A stretch of 6,169 bases of DNA. It comes from Rhodocyclaceae bacterium. GTDB taxonomy: Bacteria; Pseudomonadota; Gammaproteobacteria; Burkholderiales; Rhodocyclaceae. Shown one piece after another: positions 1 to 4,694 of the stretch; positions within the stretch are counted from its first letter, which is position 1; each line of letters opens with the position of its first letter. The stretch covers positions 1 to 6,169 of the forward strand of contig JADLGU010000292.1 in the NCBI GenBank assembly GCA_020849155.1, given 5' to 3'. Position numbers and translations under genes: made by a program. The notes under the pieces were generated by a model. The model saw only the letters and a list, made by a program, of their open reading frames with translations, had not been told where the DNA came from and searched no databases.

Positions 1-70
1 CGCCAAGGTCCACCCGGCCGCGGGCGACCCCGGGGCAGCGATGCGGTTGGGGCAGCAAAAGGAGGAGGTC
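1..70. other. Left-edge stretch without an assigned gene
   Basis: No recognisable gene or terminator is seen here. The KTSC reading frame stays open through this stretch to the left edge, so an in-frame N-terminal extension or an upstream gene ending outside the window cannot be excluded. The codons before the proposed start give low-complexity Ala/Gly/Pro-type sequence with no domain I recognise. The strong Shine-Dalgarno at 61-69 argues that translation starts afresh at 71 or 77. Confidence 0.4.
63..69 (+). promoter_or_regulatory. Strong Shine-Dalgarno site of the KTSC gene
   Basis: AGGAGGT is a perfect 7-base match to the anti-Shine-Dalgarno sequence of 16S rRNA. It lies 7 nt before the ATG at 77. 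The shifted register AGGAGG at 60-65 lies 5 nt before the ATG at 71. Either start is therefore well served, while the in-frame ATG at 41 has no comparable site. Confidence 0.7.
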
Positions 71-283
71 ATGGACATGGAGCAGATCAACGCCGGCAAG
101 TTGCGTGCGATCGGCTATGATGCCACCGCCCGCCTGCTGCGCGTCGAGTTCGACGATCGCCGGGTGATCGAGTACGCCGGTGTATCCGCCGAAATCTGGC
201 GGCGGCTGCGCGGCTCCGGCGCGATGTGGAGCTACTTCAGGGACAACATCGACGACGAGTATGCGTCGAAGCGCATCAGGTAA
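71..283 (+). CDS. Small KTSC-domain protein
   Basis: This 70-residue protein (68 if translation starts at the ATG at 77) is almost entirely one KTSC domain. The family is named for its occurrence at the C terminus of some lysyl-tRNA synthetases and also exists as stand-alone bacterial proteins. Its function is unknown, and RNA binding has been suggested. Visible hallmarks are the IGYD start of the first strand, the LLRVEF strand, the central IEY followed by GVSAEIW, and the closing FRDNIDDEYASKRI. The family's central Y-x-Y appears here as I-E-Y, so the first tyrosine is lost. There is no signal peptide or membrane segment, so it is presumably cytoplasmic. It precedes tsaB by 41 nt, and tsaB may have its own promoter. 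The domain call is confident; the role is not known. Confidence 0.75.
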   Translation: MDMEQINAGKLRAIGYDATARLLRVEFDDRRVIEYAGVSAEIWRRLRGSGAMWSYFRDNIDDEYASKRIR

Positions 284-311
284 TTCCGCAGTGGCGGCGG
301 GAGACGTCGGG

Positions 312-317
312 TAAAAT
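312..317 (+). promoter_or_regulatory. Possible -10 box for a near-leaderless tsaB transcript
   Basis: TAAAAT matches the sigma-70 -10 consensus at five of six positions and stands out in GC-rich surroundings. Transcription would start about 7 nt downstream, at or next to the GTG start at 325. No convincing -35 hexamer lies 16-18 bp upstream and there is no TGn extension, so this is tentative. The same hexamer forms the proposed -10 of lemA. Confidence 0.35.
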
Positions 318-324
318 CCGGCTC

Positions 325-1017
325 GTGAAGCTCCTTGCCATCGAATCCTCCTCCGACCTGTTCTCCGCCGCACTGCTCCTCGACGGCCGCATTGTCGAGC
401 GTGAGGGCGCAAGCGGCACTCCCCACTCGGCCATTGCGTTGCCGCTGATCCGGGCCCTGCTCGACGAGCATGGTCTGGCCCTGACCGGGTTGGACGGCAT
501 CGCCTTCGGTGCCGGCCCTGGCGCATTCACCGGTCTGCGCCTGGCTTGCAGCGTGGCGCAGGGGCTGGCGGTCGGCGCCGGCCTGCCCGTGATCGGCGTT
601 GGCAGCCTGGAGGCCCTGGCGCTGGATGCCGGCGAGGGAAGGATCTTCGCCTGCACCGATGCGCGCATGAACGAGGTGTACTGTGCCGCCTATCAGGTGC
701 GCGGGGAGACGGTGGAGACGGTACTGGCGCCGGCGGTGAGTTCGCCGGAGCGCGTGCCGCTGCCGCCCGGCGAGGGCTGGCTGGGCTGTGGCAGCGGTTT
801 TGCCGCCTACGGCGATGCGTTGTCCGTCCGTCTGGGCGCATCGATGGCCCGGATCGATGCGGCAGCGCGGCCGCATGCCGCCGCACAACTGCGGCTGGCG
901 GCGCCGTGCTTCGCGCGCGGCGAAGGCCTTGATCCCGCGCTGGCGGTTCCCCTGTATGTGCGCGACAAGGTGGCGATGACCACGCGCGAGCGCATCGCCG
1001 CTGGAGGCAAGGCTTGA
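325..1017 (+). CDS. tsaB: tRNA t6A37 threonylcarbamoyltransferase subunit TsaB
   Basis: TsaB is the non-catalytic partner that dimerises with TsaD. With TsaE they transfer threonylcarbamoyl from the TsaC product to A37 of ANN-decoding tRNAs in the cytoplasm. The 230-residue length is normal for the family. Hallmarks are the N-terminal MKLLAIESS strand of the ASKHA fold, the signature GPGAFTGLRLACSVAQGLA (residues 64-82), DARMNEVY (112-119) and the C-terminal PLYVRDKVA (209-217). The metal-binding histidine pair of TsaD is absent, as expected for TsaB. The GTG at 325 is chosen because the family begins exactly with this strand; an in-frame ATG at 226 lies inside the KTSC gene. No Shine-Dalgarno is found at a usable distance (GGGAG at 299-303 is about 21 nt away), and a -10-like hexamer lies just upstream. 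The stop overlaps the rimI start by 4 nt. Confidence 0.95.
   Translation: MKLLAIESSSDLFSAALLLDGRIVEREGASGTPHSAIALPLIRALLDEHGLALTGLDGIAFGAGPGAFTGLRLACSVAQGLAVGAGLPVIGVGSLEALALDAGEGRIFACTDARMNEVYCAAYQVRGETVETVLAPAVSSPERVPLPPGEGWLGCGSGFAAYGDALSVRLGASMARIDAAARPHAAAQLRLAAPCFARGEGLDPALAVPLYVRDKVAMTTRERIAAGGKA
1003..1007 (+). promoter_or_regulatory. Shine-Dalgarno site that selects the rimI TTG start
   Basis: GGAGG lies 6 nt before the TTG at 1014 and 15 nt before the next in-frame candidate, GTG at 1023. The spacing favours the rare TTG codon, which would tie initiation of rimI to termination of tsaB. Confidence 0.6.
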
Positions 1018-1475
1018 GCGCCGTGCTGAAGAGCGCGCCGTCCTTCGAGCCGATGCGGCCGGAGGACATCGATGCCGTCATGGCCACCGAGCAGCGTGCC
1101 TACCCTTTCCCATGGTCGCGTGCCAATTTCAGCGATTCGCTGGTTTCCGGCTACAGCGCGTGGTGCTGTCGCGTCGGCGGCGCGCTGGTCGGCCATGCGG
1201 TGATGATGCTGGTGCTGGACGAGGCGCACCTGCTCAACATTACCATCTCACCGGATTGGCAGCGGCACGGTTACGGCATGCTCGTCATGCAGCACTTGTT
1301 CGACGTGGCGCGTTCGCACGGGGCGAAGCGCATGTTCCTCGAGGCGCGGCCGTCCAACGCGCCGGGGCAGGGTTTGTACGACAAGCTCGGTTTCGAAACC
1401 ATCGGCCGGCGGCGCGGCTACTATCCGGCCGATGCAGGGCGCGAGGACGCCGTGGTCATGGCGCTGACTTTATGA
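1014..1475 (+). CDS. rimI: Ribosomal protein S18 alanine N-acetyltransferase RimI
   Basis: RimI is a GNAT-family enzyme that acetylates the N-terminal alanine of ribosomal protein S18 using acetyl-CoA. The 153-residue protein is one GNAT domain. Visible are TEQRAYPFPWS (residues 25-35), which parallels IEQRAHAFPWS in E. coli RimI; the beta-4 strand LLNITISP; the acetyl-CoA pyrophosphate loop QRHGYG (83-88); and LYDKLGF (121-127). By alignment recalled from E. coli RimI, catalytic Glu103 and Tyr115 correspond to E110 in LEARPSN and Y122 in LYDKLGF. The C terminus GREDAVVMAL is also typical. The start is probably TTG at 1014, overlapping the tsaB stop in a TTGA arrangement; GTG at 1023 is the alternative. 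The stop overlaps the next gene as ATGA. The pairing of tsaB with rimI is common in bacteria. Confidence 0.93.
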   Translation: MSAVLKSAPSFEPMRPEDIDAVMATEQRAYPFPWSRANFSDSLVSGYSAWCCRVGGALVGHAVMMLVLDEAHLLNITISPDWQRHGYGMLVMQHLFDVARSHGAKRMFLEARPSNAPGQGLYDKLGFETIGRRRGYYPADAGREDAVVMALTL

Positions 1476-2203
1476 GCAGGCGAGAGAGCATTTTGAGGGA
1501 GATGGGGCTCGCGCCGCTGTGGCGCCTGCGGGACAGGCCGGCGCTGCCGGCCGCAGCGCCGGCCGAGGCGGAACCGGTGCCGGCGCCGCCAGTCGACACA
1601 CCGACCGGTAACGAGCGGACCCGACGCATCGCGGCCATGGGATGGGACGAGTTGCGCGCGGCGGTGGCGGAATGCCGCGACTGCCGGCTGTGCGAGCGGC
1701 GCAAGCAGGCGGTACTCGGCGTCGGCGATGTCGAGGCCGACTGGCTGTTCGTCGGCGAGGGACCGGGCGTCGAGGAGGACGAGAAGGGCGAGCCCTTTGT
1801 CGGACAGGCCGGCAAGCTGCTCGACGCCATGCTGGCGGCCATCGATCTCAGGCGCGGCCGCAAGGTCTACATCGACAATGCGGTGAAATGCCGCCCGCCG
1901 AACAACCGCGCGCCCGAGCCCGACGAGACCGCGGCCTGCTTTCCCTACTTGCAACGGCAGATCGGGTTGATCCGGCCCAAACTCATCGTCGCGCTGGGCA
2001 GGCCGGCGGCGGAGACGCTGCTCAATTGCGAAATAAAGGTCGGCGCTTCGCGCGGTCGATTGCACGATTACCGCGGCATCCCCCTCATCGTCACCTACCA
2101 CCCGGCCTATCTGCTGCGCAATCTGGCCGACAAGGCCAAGGCGTGGGAGGACCTCTGTTTTGCGCGGCGCACCCTGAAAGAATTGAACGATGTCGGCGGG
2201 TAA
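1472..2203 (+). CDS. udg: Family-4 uracil-DNA glycosylase (4Fe-4S) with psi-like N-terminal peptide
   Basis: The enzyme removes uracil from DNA to start base-excision repair. The catalytic domain spans about residues 62-240 of 243. Motif 1 is GEGPG (95-99) followed by GEPFVGQAGKLL (106-117), and motif 2 is HPAYLLR (210-216). Cysteines C71, C74, C140 (in KCRPPNNRAP) and C156 occupy the four iron-sulfur ligand positions of family 4, judged by comparison with the Thermus enzyme. Canonical family-4 proteins begin near the first cysteine pair, whereas this one has about 60 extra residues. The first 20 or so resemble the chi-binding N terminus of the Pol III psi subunit, and residues 22-45 are an Ala/Pro/Glu linker. 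The ATG at 1472 overlaps the rimI stop as ATGA and has no clear Shine-Dalgarno, so translation is probably coupled. Older annotations may call this family a phage SPO1 DNA polymerase-related protein. Confidence 0.92.
   Translation: MSRRESILREMGLAPLWRLRDRPALPAAAPAEAEPVPAPPVDTPTGNERTRRIAAMGWDELRAAVAECRDCRLCERRKQAVLGVGDVEADWLFVGEGPGVEEDEKGEPFVGQAGKLLDAMLAAIDLRRGRKVYIDNAVKCRPPNNRAPEPDETAACFPYLQRQIGLIRPKLIVALGRPAAETLLNCEIKVGASRGRLHDYRGIPLIVTYHPAYLLRNLADKAKAWEDLCFARRTLKELNDVGG
1475..1531 (+). other. Segment encoding a HolD (psi)-like chi-binding peptide
   Basis: Residues 2-20 of the glycosylase read SRRE-SIL-REMG-LAPL-WRLR. From memory, the N terminus of E. coli psi reads SRRD-WQL-QQLG-ITQ-WSLR. 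The shared pattern is S-R-R-[DE]-x2-L-x2-[LM]-G-[IL], two or three residues, then W-x-L-R. In E. coli this peptide is the part of psi that docks on the chi subunit of the clamp loader. The match is by eye against a remembered sequence, and the chi-binding role here is inference. Confidence 0.6.
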
Positions 2204-3104
2204 CGAAGGCTCGGTGCGGGCCATCCTCTACGCGCTCGGCGCCAACTTCGGCATCGCCGTGGCGAAGTTCGGTGCGGCCTGGTGGACGCATTCCGGCTCG
2301 ATGCTGGCCGAGGCGATCCACTCGACGGCCGACTGCGCGAACCAGCTCCTGCTGCTCCTCGGCATGAAGGAGGCGAAGCGCCCCGAGAGCGCCGACCATC
2401 CGCTCGGCCACCATCGCGTCACCTACTTCTGGTCGATGATCGTCGCCCTGCTGCTGTTCTTCATGGGCGGCGCCTTCTCGGTCTACGAGGGCATCGAACG
2501 CCTGCGCCATCCGCATCCGCTGGACAACGGCCTGGCGGCGCTGGCCGTGCTCGGCGTCGCCGTGGTGCTGGAGGCCTTCTCGCTCGCCGGCGCGATGCGC
2601 GAGATCCGCAAGCTGGCCGGCGGCAAGCCCTTCCTGCGCTGGTTCCGCGAGACGCGCGAGTCCGAACTGATGGTGGTGGCGGGCGAGGACATCGCCGCCC
2701 TGGCGGGACTGACTTTTGCGTTCATCGCCGTGGCCATCGCGCTGGCCACCGGCAACCCGCTGTGGGACGCCCTCGGCACCCTGCTCGTCGGCGTGGTGCT
2801 GATGGTGATCGCCGTGCTGGTGCTGATCGAGGTGAAGGGGCTGATCGTCGGCGAGTCGGCCGCGCCCGAGCTGCGCGCCGAGATCGCGCGCTTCGTCGCC
2901 GCCCAGCCCGAAGTGGCCGAAGTGTTCAATGTCATCACCCTCGCCTGGGGCGACAAGGTGGTGATCGCCGTCAAGGCACGCATGGCGGAGGCCGAGCGCA
3001 TCAGCGGCGCGCAGCTGGTCGAGCGCATCAATGCCGTGGAGGCGCGCATGCAGGAACGGTTCCCCACGGCGAAATGGGTGTTCTTCGAACCCGACGTCCG
3101 TTGA
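2190..3104 (+). CDS. Cation diffusion facilitator, ZnT9 (SLC30A9)-like
   Basis: This 304-residue inner-membrane protein has the CDF layout: hydrophobic segments near 10-32, 36-57, 79-98, 114-134, 161-187 and 194-215, then a cytoplasmic C-terminal domain (about 220-302). CDF proteins export divalent metals, usually zinc, by proton antiport. TM2 carries H44-S-T-A-D48, the usual first half of the transport site. TM5 carries E166-D167-I-A-A instead of the H-x3-D of YiiP-type exporters. This ED motif, the preceding SGSMLAEAIHS, the DHPLGHHR loop and GNPLWDALG match my recollection of the SLC30A9/ZnT9 branch. The ATG at 2190 overlaps the glycosylase stop by 14 nt with only a weak Shine-Dalgarno, which suggests translational coupling. 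The metal is probably Zn2+, but Co2+, Fe2+ or Mn2+ cannot be excluded. Confidence 0.9.
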   Translation: MSAGNEGSVRAILYALGANFGIAVAKFGAAWWTHSGSMLAEAIHSTADCANQLLLLLGMKEAKRPESADHPLGHHRVTYFWSMIVALLLFFMGGAFSVYEGIERLRHPHPLDNGLAALAVLGVAVVLEAFSLAGAMREIRKLAGGKPFLRWFRETRESELMVVAGEDIAALAGLTFAFIAVAIALATGNPLWDALGTLLVGVVLMVIAVLVLIEVKGLIVGESAAPELRAEIARFVAAQPEVAEVFNVITLAWGDKVVIAVKARMAEAERISGAQLVERINAVEARMQERFPTAKWVFFEPDVR

Positions 3105-3127
3105 AATCCGCCGCGGTGCCCTAAAAT
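3101..3127 (+). promoter_or_regulatory. Probable sigma-70 promoter of the lemA-TPM unit
   Basis: TTGAAA (3101-3106) and TAAAAT (3122-3127) are each one mismatch from consensus and are separated by 15 bp, slightly short of the optimum. The -35 box overlaps the TGA stop of the CDF gene (3102-3104). Transcription would start near 3134, giving a leader of about 30 nt before the lemA ATG. The AAGGAG Shine-Dalgarno at 3152-3157 lies 6 nt before that ATG. Confidence 0.6.
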
Positions 3128-3131
3128 AGGG
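3119..3131. repeat. Short inverted repeat over the lemA -10 box
   Basis: CCCTA and TAGGG form a perfect 5-bp inverted repeat around AAA, and it contains the proposed -10 hexamer. It could be a small operator half-site pair or chance. It is too short, and wrongly placed, to be a terminator. Confidence 0.35.
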
Positions 3132-3163
3132 TCTCGCATCCCCACCAACCCAAGGAGACCGCG

Positions 3164-3814
3164 ATGCGCCTCAAGCTTCTCGCCCTGCTGGCCCTCGTCG
3201 CCGGGCTGCTCGCCGGCTGCGGCTACAACCAGATCCAGACCACCGACGAGCAGGTGAGCGCCGCCTGGTCGGAAGTGCTCAACCAGTACAAGCGCCGCGC
3301 CGACCTGATCCCCAACCTGGTGCAGATCGTGCAGGGCTACGCCGCCCACGAGAAGGAGGTGCTGACCAAGGTCACCGAGGCGCGCGCCAACGTCGCCGGC
3401 CTCAAGGCCACCCCGGAGCTGATCAACGATCCGGCCGCCTTCGCCAAGTTCCAGGCCGCCCAGGCGCAGCTCTCCGGCGCGCTGGCGCGCCTGCTGGCGG
3501 TGGCCGAGAACTACCCCAACCTCAAGGCCGACGCCAACTTCCGCGACCTGCAGGCGCAGGTGGAGGGCACCGAGAACCGCATCGCCGTGGCGCGCAACCG
3601 CTACATCAAGGCGGTGCAGGAGTACAACGTCACGGTGCGCGTCTTCCCCAACAACCTGACCGCCATGCTGTTCGGCTACAAGACCAAGGCCAACTTCACG
3701 GTCGAGGACGAGAAGGCGCTCTCGGCGCCGCCGGCGATCAGGTTCGACGGCGCCGGCAAGGCCTCGGCCGATGCGCCGAAGCCGGCGCCGGATCCGCTCA
3801 AGCAGGGCTACTGA
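3164..3814 (+). CDS. lemA: LemA-family lipoprotein
   Basis: This 216-residue protein opens with a lipoprotein signal: MRLK, a leucine/alanine-rich core, and the lipobox L-A-G-C19. After cleavage C19 would be lipidated; glycine at +2 rather than aspartate predicts outer-membrane sorting under the E. coli Lol rule. The rest is the alpha-helical LemA domain, with YNQIQ (21-25), VSAAWSEVLNQYKRRADLIP (31-50), ENYPNLKA (115-122), EGTENRIAVARNRY (134-147) and TVRVFPNN (157-164). The last 30 or so residues are an Ala/Pro/Lys-rich tail. LemA proteins have no established biochemical activity; they recur beside TPM-domain proteins, as here. The start is supported by AAGGAG 6 nt upstream and by the signal peptide. 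Codons end overwhelmingly in C or G, even compared with tsaB, which may reflect high expression. Confidence 0.95.
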   Translation: MRLKLLALLALVAGLLAGCGYNQIQTTDEQVSAAWSEVLNQYKRRADLIPNLVQIVQGYAAHEKEVLTKVTEARANVAGLKATPELINDPAAFAKFQAAQAQLSGALARLLAVAENYPNLKADANFRDLQAQVEGTENRIAVARNRYIKAVQEYNVTVRVFPNNLTAMLFGYKTKANFTVEDEKALSAPPAIRFDGAGKASADAPKPAPDPLKQGY

Positions 3815-3821
3815 GCTAAAC

Positions 3822-4694
3822 ATGCCCCCGATCGTCCGCCTGATCGCGGCGCTGGGGCTATTCCTGCTCGGCGCCGTCGGCCAGGCGGCGGACGCGCTGG
3901 TTGCCGTGCCGCCGCTCAAGGCGCGCGTCACCGACCTGAGTGGAACACTGAGCCGCGACCAGGCTGCGGCGCTGGAAGCCGGTCTGGCGCGGTTCGAGAA
4001 GGAACGCGGCAGCCAGATCGCCGTCCTGCTGGTGCCCACCACGCAGCCGGAGTCCATCGAAGCCTACTCGATTCGCGTCGCCGAAGCCTGGAAGCTCGGC
4101 CGCAAGGGCATCGACGACGGCATCCTCATTCTCGTCGCCAAAGACGACCGCAAGCTGCGCATCGAGGTCGGCCGCGGGCTGGAGGGCGCGGTGCCGGACG
4201 CCGTCGCCAAGCGCATCGTCGCCGAGGTGATCGGGCCGCGCTTCAAGGACGGCGATTTCCACGGTGGCCTGCAGGCCGGTGTGGCGAAGCTGCAGGCCGT
4301 CATCGCCGGCGAGGCCCTGCCGCCGCCGAAATCGTCCTCGCGTTCCGGCAGCACGGAAATGGATCTGGAGACGCTGTTCATCGTCGCCATGGTGATCGCC
4401 ACCATGCTGGGCGCGGTGATGAACCGCTGGTTCGGCCGCATCGGCGGCTCGACCGTCACCTCCGGCGTGGTCGGCGGCCTGGCCTGGCTGGTCACCGGCT
4501 CGTTGCTGGCCGCGATCGTCGGCTTCATCCTGGTCTTCATCTTCGTGCTGGCCTTCGCCTCGAGCGGGCGCGGCGGCGGCTGGTCCTCGGGCGGCTGGAG
4601 CGGCGGCGGGGGAGGGTGGGGCAGCTCCTCCGACGGCGGCTTTTCGGGCGGCGGCGGAGACTTCGGCGGCGGCGGCGCCTCGGGAGACTGGTGA
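3822..4694 (+). CDS. Secreted, membrane-anchored TPM-domain protein with Gly-rich tail (YgcG-like)
   Basis: This 290-residue protein has a signal peptide (about 1-22, cleavage near GQA/AD) and a TPM domain (TLP18.3/Psb32/MOLO-1, about 33-163). The TPM hallmarks are VTDLSGTLS (36-44), AYSIRVAEAWKLGRKG (81-96), DDGILILVAKDDRKLRIEVG (98-117) and RGLEGAVPDAVAKRI (118-132). A linker, hydrophobic segments at about 184-201 and 212-247, and a Gly/Ser/Trp tail (248-290) ending GGGGASGDW follow. The TPM domain should face the periplasm. The plant relative TLP18.3 is linked to photosystem II repair and has weak acid phosphatase activity; the bacterial function is unknown. The ATG at 3822 follows the lemA stop by 7 nt and gives a proper signal peptide. 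Its Shine-Dalgarno is poor, so coupling to lemA is likely. An upstream in-frame start at 3771 lies inside lemA and would spoil the signal peptide. Confidence 0.92.
   Translation: MPPIVRLIAALGLFLLGAVGQAADALVAVPPLKARVTDLSGTLSRDQAAALEAGLARFEKERGSQIAVLLVPTTQPESIEAYSIRVAEAWKLGRKGIDDGILILVAKDDRKLRIEVGRGLEGAVPDAVAKRIVAEVIGPRFKDGDFHGGLQAGVAKLQAVIAGEALPPPKSSSRSGSTEMDLETLFIVAMVIATMLGAVMNRWFGRIGGSTVTSGVVGGLAWLVTGSLLAAIVGFILVFIFVLAFASSGRGGGWSSGGWSGGGGGWGSSSDGGFSGGGGDFGGGGASGDW
4563..4691 (+). repeat. GGC-rich low-complexity tract encoding the Gly-rich tail
   Basis: The end of the first TPM gene is dense in GGC, GGG and AGC codons and encodes GGGW, GGWSGGGGGWG and GGGGDFGGGG-type repeats. Such tails are usual in YgcG-like proteins. 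At 4601-4621 the coding strand has runs GG, GG, GGGGG, GGG and GGGG with 1-nt gaps, which could form a two-tier G-quadruplex in DNA or mRNA. The antisense strand gives an artefactual proline-rich frame. Confidence 0.7.
4682..4686 (+). promoter_or_regulatory. Shine-Dalgarno site of the second TPM gene
   Basis: GGGAG lies 7 nt before the ATG at 4694, within the last codons of the preceding gene. It supports this start over upstream in-frame positions that would read through the Gly-rich tract in the wrong frame. Confidence 0.55.

Noticed and set aside
226..324. Upstream ATG start for tsaB
   Set aside because: It would add 33 residues overlapping the KTSC gene and place extra sequence before the conserved first strand of TsaB.
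325..1017. Assigning the ASKHA protein as TsaD rather than TsaB
   Set aside because: It is only 230 residues long, lacks the TsaD metal-binding histidines, and has the TsaB signature GPGAFTGLR.
1112..1471. Upstream start for the glycosylase
   Set aside because: It would run antiphase through most of rimI and give Arg/Ala-rich shadow sequence. The ATG at 1472 forms an ATGA overlap and begins with the psi-like peptide.
3771..3821. Upstream start for the first TPM gene inside lemA
   Set aside because: It adds a basic Arg-rich stretch before an otherwise clean signal peptide that begins at the ATG at 3822.
2483..4057. Very long open frame on the minus strand (524 codons) across the CDF, lemA and first TPM genes
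   Set aside because: It lies opposite three genes with clear family motifs. The product is low-complexity Arg/Ala/Ser/Leu-rich sequence with no recognisable domain, a common artefact of strong G/C third-position bias.
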